NCBI GenBank assembly: GCA_035079385.1
Contig: JAVHKY010000063.1
Span: forward strand, 620,001-684,000
DNA: 64,000 bases
Direction of reading: 5' to 3'
From: Aspidiotus rigidus
Taxonomy: Eukaryota; Arthropoda; Insecta; Hemiptera; Diaspididae
This document shows, piece by piece, positions 12,531-26,088 of the stretch. The position numbers and the translations under genes are program-made. Within the stretch, counting starts at the first letter, position 1; each line of letters begins with the position of its first letter. Below the pieces are notes generated by a model that had not been told where the DNA came from, made no database searches, and saw nothing but the letters and a program-made list of their open reading frames with translations.

Positions 12531-13039
12531 AAAAAAAATCCATGGAATCTCCAGCTGCTATTCCTCTCGTGCACTCATAGATTGTATTCACGCTACCATA
12601 TCACAATTTTCTATACAAACTCCATCCCAAGATTCTTCATCTGGGAATGCAGCTATACAAGGAGATTTGAAAAACAAAAAAAATCGATGTCGAGGCCAAA
12701 CAAGCAACCAATCACCCACCAGTCAAACCCTCATTCCTTCCGTTACGCTTCAACATTTCCAAACGTAATAACAAAAAAACCTACGAAACGTCTCCAGAGA
12801 ATTCACTCTCCTCCCCCTGTCCACATTGTTACGAGGTCACGAGGCTATAACCGTGGTTTCTGCGATCTTTGCAAATTGATAAGGCGATTACTCTCAATAT
12901 GATTAAGCGTAACCTACAGAATCGTATTAAGTGAATTGGAAACGCCTGAAGAATTTACTATCAATTAATCGTCGAAAAAATTGTTGGTACCCATCTTAAG
13001 ATATTATGAGACTATAACTTATCTAAGTCTCGAAAAACG

Positions 13040-13325
13040 ACGGCTTCCTTAACGAAGTTAAACGAGGAACGCAGGGAACCTGTTTTATGGGTGATATGAG
13101 ATTTGATATTGAGAATTCAAGAAAGCCTAGACCGAGATAAAGCTAGATTAAACAAGGCCTAGACCTACTATAAGCCTACTACTATAATATAGTTTGAGAG
13201 GCTAAATTTTTCTCGAATCCCGAGCTATATATATGATAGGAGGGGGACTTGGAAAACTTTCGACTCTCAAGCCATATATGTAGATAGAAGAGGGACTCAG
13301 AAAAATTCCCAAAACAGTTCCGTTC
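13040..13325 (+). repeat. interspersed repeat family, copy at 13 kb
   Basis: It starts with CTTCCTTAACGAAGTTAAA and GCAGGGAACCTGTTTTATGG, as in the copies at 45.4 kb and (left end only) 24.4 kb. It continues with CCTAGACC, AAGCCTACTA and CGAGCTATATATATGATAG, followed by a second diverged copy of the CTATATAT/GGGACT unit. Its right edge is poorly defined and touches the 3' end of the MULE pseudogene. Confidence 0.5.
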
Positions 13326-14785
13326 ATTTTATATGTCGGATACTCCTTTACAACATCTCGTATGCGGTCTTGTAAAACAATCCACTGTTTTTTTGGCGCC
13401 GCCTTCGTTCTCTTCCCCAATGTGAGTTCCGCTATACACGTTCCTGCGAACGCCTACTTTTTCTGAAACTCGATGAGGCATGAATATAGGTCCGGATGGT
13501 TCATTCCTACAACGATACAAAACCTATTATGCCATCCTTCGCTCATGTTGTTAATATTATGGTGCTGTTTGTTCAGTGCGGCTTTGTACATGTTACACAA
13601 AGTAAGTGCATACCTCGGTGGTGCTGATGCGCGCTGCGATTGTCTCCTCCTAGCAGCTCGCCTGCCTCTGATGTATGTCACTTTGAAGTACTGTAGCACA
13701 GGATCCAATTCCGCAGAAGAAGCTGTACGGAGTTCGTCAAATGCACTTTTCCAATCGGCACGACGGTTAGCGACAACATGATGTGCGTGAACTATTTCAG
13801 TGTACGGTCATCCGAGTCTTTGTACGGTACTTGCAAACCTTCTGCTTGGACTTGACGATAAACCCCCTGACCCAAATGAATAGCACAATACGGGAACTTG
13901 CGGATACACTTTTCGACACGCATTGATTGTACCTAGTTTAAAGTCAGTCAGTATACGCGCGGGAGGACACTGTGTAACATTGAACTCAGCAGAAGCATCA
14001 CAAATTGCACAAAGAACTGTAACATACATGTCAGTCACTTTCGATGGAAGTACAGCATAAACAAATGGAATCGCGGCATGTTCGTCTGGCCGTCCTGCCC
14101 TCGGTACTCGAAAATTTGTGCGTAAATGTTCAGGAACGTTTTAAAGGTCCCATCCAAGGACCAAGTATGGCTTCGACAGAGAAGCTCAATATTCTTTCTA
14201 GTTGCGAAAACGAGCACATGGGACTCGACTTTTTCACTACTGTCCTCTTCAATGTCACTGTCCTCGTCATCGGTCGCACAGCAAAAAGTTTTCTTCGTGG
14301 AGAGTTGCCTTGAATCGATCTCGTACTTCGCGAAAAGCTGACAATGATGTAGGGTTGGTCGGCATATTTCGTCGTCGCGTCCTTTGTATTGCCTGATCCG
14401 GCAATTGACTCGAGACTCCTGCAGATATACCATCGAGCTCTGTCCGTAAGAGCTGTGCGGGTGGTTGATCGGGGTTGCTTTCCGCCTTCCGCTTGATTGA
14501 CTACCTGACGACATCTGCAGCAGCTTTCTCTCTATTTGGAGGGTGGTTGTGGCCTGCCAGCCATGGGTCTTTGGAAATGACGATTTCTCCTTCGCTGTTT
14601 GGCTCCGATGTTATCGCCCTGACTTTGCACTCTCTTGCTCTAACCTTCCGGCAGTCCCAGTAAGTGCAAGATTTATTAACACGGTATCTCAAGTAGATAA
14701 ATCCGTCCAAGTGTAACTGTCCGTTGACAAGAGTCACTTTCCGATTCGTGGTGCTGCCGGGTTCGTTGGGGTTGGTGTAGGCCAT
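13300..14785 (-). pseudogene. FLYWCH zinc-finger / MULE transposase pseudogene
   Basis: Read right to left, a start at 14785 (MAYTNPNEPG) opens a FLYWCH zinc finger: an aromatic-rich strand, YWDCRK, a downstream CKVRA, and GHNHPPN as the His pair. The same frame continues through an in-frame TAG at 14501 to FLLCDR, then shifts frame into the MULE transposase core: ATRKNIELLCRSHTW and LDGTFKTF (first catalytic Asp region). A second shift leads to FVYAVLPSK and ILTDFKLG (second Asp region). A third leads to AIHLGQGVYRQVQ, and the C-terminal part carries YIRGRRAARRR and EGWHNRF. At least one stop and three frameshifts show the copy is dead. The right order of conserved blocks supports a Mutator-like transposase of the FLYWCH type, which cuts and pastes DNA in the nucleus. 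Terminal repeats and a target duplication were not found. Confidence 0.8.
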
Positions 14786-17254
14786 GATTGTAATTATATA
14801 TTCCTTATGATGTATCATGTCAAGAGGCTATCGTGTCTGGATTGTGATGCCATCAAGGAAATAATCTTGAAATCCTCTCTTAGTCCCATTATCTTTTCCA
14901 AGAGGGTCGTCAAAATACAATTTAGATGTCTCTAATGCGAAAACGTACACGGTAATATATCCGTCCTATTTTAATTCTAGCTATTTATACGATTCGCCAC
15001 GTAATAGCAAATCATAACAGTAATAAATAAATAAAAAGTTACTTGACCACATCCTATCCTCGTTTTTCATCGACAATTTCAAATCTGATGAATAATAAGC
15101 TATAACTTATGCCTTAAACTTTTTTTCCTACAGGCACGCGTATAACTTGGATCACTCACTTTGAATAACTGAATACATCAATATTTTTGTAATTCGCATG
15201 ATGTATGTTGGCTAGTTTCTACATAACTAGGAGACATCAGAGTAAGAAAGAAGAATTACATATTTGATCTCAAGTCAAGTACACATTTTTTGAACATATC
15301 AGCATCAGAGAACACTACACCTTCTATTTATAACTCAATTATCACCCTCACGATTGGTCGTTGAAACTATTTTCACTCGAGCCCTCAACTCGGTCTTAAC
15401 CTCCACTTTATACTTTCGCCTCAACCCTAGCAACTAGCAACTTTTTGAGACACTTTCGTTGGATAGCAAACATACGAAATTGTCGTCCGTCTGTGATAGT
15501 GTACTATAGATAAATTCAAAAACTCCAATCATCCGTTATATAGAATGGTTGAACTATTCATGCTCCAAATTTCGAGGCTGTGTTCATTGATATTAAGAAA
15601 TTTAAATAATATACATAATTCAACATTAGACTATAGATACGTAAGAAATCGCGTTCATACTGGTTGCTGAGTATATAATTTTGAATAGGTATGAGTGATT
15701 TATAGCAAATTAATATAAGACACCAGTAGTAATGCTCATTTAATTGAGAATTATCAAAATGTCCCTTACTACGGGAACAACAAATATTAATATTATTTAA
15801 ACGATGTACACGTTAGTGCGAGGAAAGATTATTGGCAACGCAAACCTTATTGAAGCGTGTATAAAAAAGGTGTGTGCTTAGAATTAAGGCACGAACGACT
15901 AAATCAGATATCTTGTTGAATCCATTACAACTAACAAAATAGACAGAACACATAAATAATGATGATGCATGGTCAAGACGACTGACATACCCAAGAGAGT
16001 TATTTCTTACATAGGTACATCGAACGTGAATTTCATGATGTCAACAGAAAGAAAAGTAGAAGAAGAAGTCGCAAGAATACTTAAATGTAAAGATGTCGAT
16101 CTCCTGAGATCTGAAAGAGAAAAACCTTCGGATACATCACTAATTACTTGGGACTAAACTCTGTGAAAAGGTAACTAAGACAGGATGGATTGATGAAATA
16201 AAACTTCCTAAAAATGGTAAGTGTGAAATAATGTGAACTTGTACAAACTGCACTGCGAGAGATTTCCAATAACCGAAGGTATAGCTATCAGCGAGGAGCA
16301 CCAGAACATTTGAAATTAACAAAGAGAGGACCGATAATACTTGCGACAAGAGAAACGCCTTGACGGGAAGACGTTGACGAGAATATATGATCGGAATTAT
16401 TTGTAAACTGTGAAAGAACATATGGTTCTTTTTCGCATGCCGCGAAATAGAAAAGAAATCTATTGTACCTATCAAAGCGTTAAGGATTCGATCCTTATTT
16501 TTTTCTTACTTTCTGCTTTCTTCTCTTCTTTTCTTCTTCTTCCACACCTATCAGCAACTAATTTGTGTTAATTCCTCGTATGTAGGTCACTGCGACTGAA
16601 AATATTCACCGCTGCTACAAAGACATGAAGTGGTTTGCCGAAATCAGAAATTCGGAACCCTTGGGACCCAAGAGGCAGAAAGGTGAAAGCTAGATGTTTT
16701 CGGAAAATCCTCCCTCTCTATAATGGCAATATGAGAAATGTTCACCCGACAGAATTATTCGTAGGAAGGCCCTTCCGTGGCGATAAATTCGTCGTGAGAA
16801 AATTAAAAATAAAAGACACTCTGGTTTCATCGTATGTACGGATTCATAAGTCGTGAGAATGATGAATACAAAGATAGAAATTTAAAATCGAATGCTTTCG
16901 AGTACAGACAGGAGTAAAGGAAAATAGGCTAGGATAGTTGATAATACTGATGTTGCTTCGTCTAAAAATTATTCATTTTGAAATAAAAAATTCTTGAGAA
17001 AAGCCAAAAGATAGTTGTGAAACGAGATAAATGTTGAGCTGACAAATTATCATTGTTTTGTTTTGTCGCTTCATATCGGCTGCAAGTTTTTTCAACTCTT
17101 CCATCGAGAGTATGATTATCTTAATGAATCTCATCGGAGATCATTCTTCGATAATGTATACTTCATCATTTGAATACAAAACAAATAGGCATTTTGTGCT
17201 CTTATATAACTAAGTTATGAAGCAGGTCTCCCATTGAAGTACGTAATTTCTTCC

Positions 17255-17276
17255 AATAAGGGTGATCACCCTTATT
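17255..17276. repeat. perfect 22-bp palindrome without spacer
   Basis: Each half is AATAAGGGTGA followed directly by its exact reverse complement, centred on TGATCA. Symmetry stops at both ends. No neighbouring gene explains it; a dimeric protein site or chance are both possible. Confidence 0.5.
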
Positions 17277-20200
17277 AGTTAGTTACCACGTATAAAACAA
17301 TTTTTTTAGTAATTTCTTCAAATTGTATTTTTTTTTTATTCTTATTCCCAATTCATGAAAGAAAGTCTTAGCCGCATACCTAATTATCCAATTTTATAGA
17401 CTACGCATAATAAAGTGATTTCGATTTGAAAGTTTGACCGGATGACATTTTTGAATTAAAACTAAGGTAATTAGGCGGTTTGTACAATTTCTCACATATC
17501 TACATACCGATTTCACATGGTCTGGTAAGTTCTGCCTGATTCATCCAACGTCAAGTCGATACCTCGAATTCGACATCGTTATACACTCGGCTTGAGAAAA
17601 CGTTGGATTTTGCACGCGATCTCATCATTAATCATCCCTTTCAACGTACTGTATTATCATTAATCACAAGCAAATTAAAAGTTTTCCTTTCTGTGAAATC
17701 AAATGTGTACATATATGTTAGCGCCTATTAGACTTCCGTAATTGACGAGAGATACAGTTTGTTTTTTTCTTCTCCTCTCTTGTTCTCTTTTCAGTTTTCA
17801 ACCCGAGGGTTGATGCTTTGTTTAAATGAGGATTTTAGACAATTTGTACGTGGAAATGAATCGGCAAATAAGTGTATTGTACATTACAGTACACTGGTTT
17901 GTATACTATGAGGGCCGTATAATCATTTTTACCGTACTATTGCGCTTTCGCGAAGGTTAACGCGCGGTGCGATAAAATATTTCGTAGTTCCAAGCTCATA
18001 CATGTCCCTGCGACTCTTCTTTATTGCATCACGCGCCTACTCATTCTATCCAGAGCTTGTATCATAGAGGTAAAGAACTTACCATACATACGTAGACACA
18101 TATACAGCTAAAAATTCGTACGAATAACCCATGTTTTTCTCCTCCTCCTCTTTCAGAGGGATATATAAGCAGTGGCCGCATCCCGTTGCAAATGTATACT
18201 CTTATTCATCAAAATTAGCATCATTATACATATTATGGTGCTATAATTACCATTGTATGCGTACAGTAGGTTAAATGAGAAAAAAAAGGAAAGAGGGGCA
18301 TACTCTTGTGTAACAAACGGTTTAATAAATAGCGCCAACCTACAATCTATGTATGTCGGGCGGTCGTCTAATGTCTGATTAAAATTCTCCGCTATTTCCT
18401 AACGTCAACTGCAAACCATTTCTTTGTAAGAATAATACGTATAATTGTTGATAGGATACGCTCGCAGGACTTACCGTGCATTATTCTCTAGCCGTATGGT
18501 CCGTCCGTTTTCGTACGCGCTGGCTATCGTTGGCTCATGATTAAACGTTTTATATACGAAAATGTTCTCCTTCCTATTATACTTTTGTTATATGGCCTCG
18601 GTATATGCGAGTAAATGAGTGGGTATCAGCCGCGACCGACTAAAATATAGTACTTATAGGAGGAAGTGAAATCACTACGAACGTACAATATTCTTCGCTT
18701 GAGCATCATAACACTGGAGGGATTCGACAAATAAAACACTAAAATAGATATTCTGATGTGAATCACACACTCGTTCCACGATACAAACATAACACAATAT
18801 ACAAGGAGGGTTGTCTATTTGATGTTATAAAAACTGTACGCCGCTTAGAGAATAATTGGTGGAAAGAAAATGACAATGGAACGTACAATTTTTTCTGGTT
18901 TTCAGTTTTTTGAATCTCATTTTCGGGAGTTTTCAACTATGTTCTTAAAATCCGCGCAAACGTCACGATCTTAATTACCTAATCCATAGTTTATGTAGGA
19001 AAAATATTGCTTAATAAACCTTCTGTCAATAAACACAAACCATAAGCCTGAACAAAATTGCTCAAAATATAAAAAGGTTATTTTTTTTCTAGTAACGATA
19101 CGGAAGCGAAGTAGGTTAAATAATTCATAGATTTTACGATCACATCTTCTGACGTCTAGATACTCGTTTCAATGGTCTGAAAACGTCTGTCTCTTACATG
19201 AGGAAAGCTCTGGAAATAAATCGTTTCCTCATCACACCTCGCTGATACTGTTGATGAAAAATTGCAAATTTAGACTTAGGTAATTGATGTTATATTTGTA
19301 TTGTGATTCATTGTTGTCATTCTTTTCTTCTTTTCTCACTGGTTAATTACCACTTTTTCAGTAGTATTCTCCTTTCGCCTTACCTGTACATGGCTATTTA
19401 ACCGGAAGCGCTCGTGCTATTATTGTGCATGAAAAATAAAGAAGAAACTTGAATTGCACGTTGAAATAAAGTGAATGAACGATGAGAACAGAACAACGAA
19501 ATCTAGTGTCTGAGTGTTAAAAAATTCACAAAAAGTTTGTTATATTATTTTTTCTCCTACTGCCAGTACCTATCAAGTCCGACCACGCGTTCATTCAATA
19601 CAATCATACTGAAATATTCTGAAAACACAAATTCACGTTAATACAGGAATAACGTACAGAAAATTGAACTGGCCGGCGAAAAAAGATCAGCGCAATCCGT
19701 CTATTATAGGTGTCGCTGACGAACTCGGATAAGATGATAGATTACACTTCAAAAATTTCATCTTAAGAAATGAACAGAGTGAAATGGCGTTTAGACGTTT
19801 TTCAGAATCGACGACCAAGGGAGATTAGACAGATGAGCGATGATTCATCTGTAGGTAAGAAATTTTTACTATCCGTCCAGTAGAAGTTGCTATTAAACTT
19901 GGGTACCGTACTCAATTCTTCTTAATACATAGGTAAGTCAAATTTTATTCTTCTGTGTTTCAATTCTTTCAAGGTGCGATGCGTACTGCTTTGTAGAATT
20001 TTTTGTCGTTCAACTTATTCTTTAATAGAACTACAATGTCTTTTGACTGCGATAGAATTGTGTTATCCTGCACTCATTCAATTTATCGTTCATCACTTCA
20101 TTATTCGGAGAACTCATTTTTTAATTGTTAAATTTTTTTTCTTCATCGTTTATATGCACTATTTTATTCGGCGAATGCATGACCCCCATATAAATTGTGA

Positions 20201-23200
20201 GGATAACTTTGTCGTGTTGTAGAAGCAATAAGCAACTTGCCTGGTTGCACAGTCGTTGATGCTTATGTTACTCGTACTTTCTATACGTAGCCGAGTAGAA
20301 GATGGTGTCACGTGCTCGAAGTTTTTCCTTGTCTCTTCTCTAAAAGTATCTGTATATAGACGCGAAATGATCTAAAAAGAGTAATAGCCGGTTCCTCGAT
20401 AATACGAGATTTTACTCATACATGTACATGAATTCGGATGAATGATTAAAATAAAGGCTCCAATGAATTTTCAACAGTTCTTGGAAAAATAAATGTTACA
20501 ACCTCGCGCAAGTTCGTCATACGAGACTAATCTTTGCAGTTTCTCTTTAGCGAAAATAAATTATGAAAATTCTCCTCTAAAAATATTGTACGATGTGATT
20601 CAAGGTATTCATGTGTAGATCGCAATTACAAAAACAATGTTATAATTATAATGGAATATAGGTGAAAATTAGGGCTGGTATTGAGTAATATTATCAAAGC
20701 ATCGGATGTTTAGAATGAGTTTGATAAATTTGAAGATATTTTAGTATGTTTCATTGATAACAATTCTGAGATACGAGTGTTCTTGAAAGATGAATGTGAT
20801 TAGTTTTGATGAAGTTTGGATTTAATGGTACAAGTATGTATTCGGAAAACATCCCTCATATCAGTTATCGTTAGAACAATCTGCATTACAAAGTAGGTAT
20901 CAACTTATTGTTTCTTCATTCATTGTAAATTTTTCTTTGCTCTTTCCGGACTGAATGTAGGTCAGAAAATGTCAATCTTTATTAATGAAGAATGATAATG
21001 CGTAAAATAGAATCGAAATTCAATTATAATGAAGGAGTAAGAAAACAAAAAAAAAAAAAAAAAAAAAAAACATCCGTGAGTACCTCCTATTCCACTTCAT
21101 AAATAATTCATCTTACAAAATCGAATATTCCCGATATATTTTTCTTTTTTGAACTTAAATTAAAAGCAGGCGAGGGGAATTCGCCGCGAAAGTTTTTCCC
21201 GACTAACTGAAAAGAAGGGTGTAGTACACCAGAAAACTAAGTGGCGGAAGGAAAGAATATAATGCCGTATTTGGCGCAACAAGTAGAATCTCGGTCCAGT
21301 TTTCATCTTCGCGTTGAAACTTTCTTCGTCTAAAATGCATTAAGGTAGGTAAGAAAAACGCAGAAAACGACGTTTTCCTGTTTTTGTCGGTGTGCCGCCG
21401 TTTATGCGGCTGCTGGGGTTACTTTTTTTTGTAGTTTACACTCTCGCGTCTCTTTTTCATAATAACCTATCGCATCGTCGACGCGTAAGCCTTCTCCTGT
21501 GATATAGGTCGTTCAATTTCCTCTCTTTATACTTACTTTAAAGCCAGTATGTACGAACATGGTATTGCCGCCATTGAGAAAAAATTCCCAGAAATCTAGC
21601 AACAGATAAGTATGTATAGGAATTTATCCGAATCCGAATCACTAGCAATAGCCGTGCGCCAATATAGTACAGTGTATTTATAATGTGTGTATGAGTAGGT
21701 ACTTCTAGGATTTATTTGTGATAATTGATGTTGTTCGGCTAAAGACGAGCCCGCGAAAATAGCATTGCTCAGTGGGAGACAACAGGCATTAAACGAATGT
21801 AAAGGAAAATTTTCGAGATTAATGATTCGATCCGTAGCTGCAGTTCTAAAAAGTCGGTAAAATACGAGTAGCTAAAATTCAATTCAATTGTTGTATTAAA
21901 CAAGTCGTAGTGTATCATCATAGGTCAGCTGAATAGATCTTGTGGCATTTTGTGAACAATACTTTCGGGTAAATGACCGGATGAATCTTTCATCTACAAA
22001 AGGTGAGTCATATACAAGTAAATAATGAGACGATGTGCGACGCGGCAGAGTTTAACATAGAAAGAAGGGGTGTCAATAATTGGAAAAGATTGAATGGTAT
22101 TTGTCTCCGTTTCGTAGTAGATATACTCGACTCGTCGCCATCGCTTGAAAAGAGACATTCAGATTGGCTTCGCTTTTAGAAGTGGTTCTAAGCAAATTTC
22201 AAAGCGAGATCGGATGTCTTATGATTCAATCCATTGTAAGGAAGACAATCGCCCCGAAATAATTCTACCAATTTATCTGATGTTTTACACAAAACGAATA
22301 CATGGTGCAGGGTGGAACAAAATTGTAACCTACCTATATATACCTATAATCATATCGTACATTTTGCGTTTCAAATAGCTACTTATTTTCTTCTTCAGTA
22401 AAATAAAATTCTTGGCTTTAAAATCCCGAAGAAGTACTTTTAGGAAAAAATTGCATCAGATTTGCTGAAAAATAACAATCGCAAGAGATATCAAGCATGT
22501 GCCATTAAGAATCTTGTTTCTGGATGCCGAGTTACCTCTTCCATCGCAGCTAGCTGTATGTGTACGCAGGTGGACATTGCATTTCCCTCTGAATACTTTC
22601 AATGGCTACCTAGCCGAAAAACTATTACTTGGAAACCTTGATTATATCGCATCACCGCTGTAATGTGAAGTCTCTCTCACTCTCTCTAAATCGCGAATTA
22701 TGAGAGGATTGCTAGTCATCAAGACCTGCTGTAGTGTATACCCCACTAGTCTTAATGTGGATCCGAAAGTGGGTTGGTCGGTCTTTACCGAGCTCGGAAA
22801 GCTAGGAGGGGAGAGAATTTAATGACATAAACGGACAGGTAAATATCGTCAAAACCTACGTGCTTCCAAAGGTGCACTCAGAATATGTAAGCCGAGTTTT
22901 GCTCTGATTTGTTTCATTCAATTTCCATCTTTTACTGTAAAGTGAGTTCTCAGTGATAAATAGAAGAAGCGCCACCTCCTTGGCATGAGCTAATCCGTAT
23001 CACTTCAGCACGTCACCCATTCAAATTCGTCCGCGACACATTTTAATCATAATTGCGAATTTTGAAAATTGGCAATAATACCACATAACGATATTTGTAT
23101 AGAGGGCAAGAACCTATATATACAAGTGTGCGCAATAATATATTACGCGCATACGTACAGAATATTGTACGCATGTGAAAAAAAAAAAGAGTGTGTGTGT

Positions 23201-24379
23201 GTGTGTTCAGTCATATGTATAGGGTTAAAGATTGCTTCTCCGGGCGGCCATCAACACCCCCGGTGAACATTCGTCTTGCATACCCCACGTGTGGATGTAT
23301 TACCGTCCTGATGTACGCGATATTGAAATCATGGTTCATGACGAGCATAAGAGACAGCTTTAACCGAACGATTTTCCCAATAATGTACACTCGTGCCTAC
23401 ATTACGTCTGTCTGAAAAACACTTTGTCAATCATAGTCATTGTACGTCACTATTATCATTATTATTGCGATTTATACGCGTTATTAAAACGCACGCATAA
23501 AAGGCTTTCACAAAGTAATACGTACATCACGTTGGTGAACATCGAGTAAGCAAAGCTTCCGTTGTTTATATGGAAATAAATTGCTTTTTAAAGACTACTG
23601 CTACACGAATACACTAGCCATCTACTGGGCAATCTCGAAAAAAATGAACGCATACATACAGAATGAGGACGTATTGTCGATAAGAAGAATACAGCAGTAT
23701 ATACCCCACTCTGCGTCGAAGAATAAATGAACTGGGCTCATAAATTTTTACCTAACTCGTCCCATTCATCGTTACTATTCGCTTTTGATTTACGAGCGTC
23801 ACTTGAATTAAAATCTCACCACATTAATCGAGCGAAGAAGGCAAAAAATGTGACACCTTTTGTACATACGTATACTAAAGGAATTTTGCGTGTATATTGC
23901 CCACGTTCAACGTGTAAACATCCCTTCGAGATCATTCTATACTAAAGTGTGAAATGCACACGGATGCCTACGTATAGGCTAAATGTGACAAGTACACAAC
24001 CGTATTATGATTATAGAATTACGGACTAACGTGAGATATTTTTTACTACAGCCTACCAATAAGAAAGCGAAATACACGAGATAAGCTGTATGCATGTTAG
24101 TTATATATGTAGTACTTACAATGGAATGAAAAGGACAGACGCAGAAGATTAGAAGAATATCGTGAAATCTTGATTGGTTTGTCATGGAGGAATGGAGCGT
24201 TTGTTGTTCTTTGTTTTGATCCGTTTTTGATATCTGCTAGGTTTGATCTGAAAGTCAAAAATCTGAAAATTAAAAGAGACGCAAAACCCCGTACCTATTA
24301 TACTTTCCTACATGTCAAAATATCCTAGGACCAAAAGATTTCAGATCATGTATCTTATGTCTTTGGGCGCTCCAAAAAA

Positions 24380-24760
24380 AAAACAGAGGGAACCTGTTTT
24401 ATGGCACAAATTTGGTTTCGATGTTGAGAAGAATTCAAAATTGAACTCCGGTCCTGGCATAAGTTGCTCTAAGTCCTCTTCTATAACTGGAAAGTCAATA
24501 TTTTTTCCGAGTCCCCACCCCTATATATGTAACTGGATAGTTCTTCTATCATAATTATTGAGTCGAATTTTTTTCAAGTCCTAGTTCCGATATTAAAAAT
24601 GCGGGAAAAAGGTGAGAAAAGGTAAGAAAATGAAAGGAAAAGTAAAATATATAGCTCGATATTCAAAATATTTTGTAAATACCCCTCCTATCATAGCTCG
24701 AAGTTCGAGATTTTCTCAAGCCCAACTTCTGTATTAGGGTGGATCAGTGATGGCCGACTT
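24380..24760 (+). repeat. interspersed repeat family, copy at 24 kb
   Basis: It shares AGGGAACCTGTTTTATGGC with the 13-kb and 45-kb copies at its left end. It also repeats the unit type CTATATATGTAACT, TTTTTTCAAGTCC, ATATATAGCTCGA and TTTTCTCAAGCCC several times. The right terminal sequence found at 45.68 kb is missing, so this copy is degraded or truncated. Confidence 0.45.
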
Positions 24761-26065
24761 GAGTCTAGTTTCTAGTACCGGTAAATATAATTACTACATG
24801 AAAAGAGTATGTTGAGTTGAGTAACTGACGGACGAACGATCATAATTTCCTTGAAACGAACTTCAGAAAATTAAAAAACGAGGATTTATGGTCGCAAAAT
24901 CGGTTAAAACACTCTTTCCTGCATTATTTGTAGAAACTAGCTAGAAAATACAATCTGCTAATTTGGTATGGGGAGAAGAAGAGGGTTAAGGCGGAGCTTC
25001 GTCAATCTGAATTTTAAAGATCAAGTTCTTAATCTAAATGACCTTGACCTACATTATGGACTAGTTTGAAAGTCACCTAAGTATGATGGGAAGAAAAGAA
25101 GGGTTGCCTCCCCTCATGCTACTTAATGACCTTGATCCTCTTTCTTCTGAGCTGGGCTAAGACTCCGGAGACCTAAAGTAAGTGTGGTCTTGCCCAAGAT
25201 TGTTTCGACGGAGGCTTAGGCTGAACTTCAACCTTTAGGCTAGACTCAATTTGGATGCCAGAATACAAACATAGGCTAATCCAGGAGGGTTTGAAGAGTT
25301 TCAATCGGAAAAATTGAACATTTAATAGTATTCATCTAAACGGAGCAAGCAAACATAATACAAAATACTGCATTACGTGTATCTGTATAGGAGGTAAGTT
25401 AGTTTCCTAGGAGTGTACTCTAATATTTTTTTGTTTGAATTTGCCCCAGGAGTGCGTGTAAGATAGATAACACGATTTCGTCGCTGCTCGGGTAAACCCG
25501 TCACTGGTTCCACCGAGGAAGATGTACATAAGAAATACAGTAGTGTATTTTTCATCAAATTCAAGCTATTCGTTTTTGATGAAATATTCATAGATAACTT
25601 CATAAAATGTAATATATGAACAGAAAGTATGAAGCTTCTTCTGTGAAAATTTAAAAGCATTTTATCGGAAATGCCTTGAGTCTATAATAAGTGATATAAA
25701 ACGAAGGACCTTTCTTTCGAAGATTTCGTACAACACAGATTATTGAAAGAGTGCTCTCATACGCCGTTTTAGTTTATCAAACGGTCGTTTCAGTTGATCG
25801 TTTTCTTTGCCGGCCGTTTCACTGATATATTCAAATTTAGGAACGAAATTCAATTTCGCATCTTCGCATTCAATTCGTATTGTACCTATTTCAATGTTCT
25901 GATTTCCGATTGGTCCGACTTTTCTTTTCAAGTGGAATTTGTCGTACTTTTTGTTTTATTTTTACAGGTAATATGTTCAATTCATGTTTTTATAAATGAT
26001 CAGCTTGGTACGTGATTTTCTTTGAAAATTCTCCTTATTGTAAATCATTCAGAATGCTCTCAGTA

Positions 26066-26088
26066 GGTACGTAGCTGGTCTACGTACC
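26066..26088. repeat. perfect 9-bp stem hairpin
   Basis: GGTACGTAG and CTACGTACC flank the loop CTGGT. It lies in gene-free DNA and its function is unknown. Confidence 0.45.

Noticed and set aside
16635..16856. Open frame with LYNGNMRNVHPTELFVGRPF, vaguely like the end of a retroviral-type integrase core
   Set aside because: No other integrase block, LTR or RT found nearby; similarity too weak to call.
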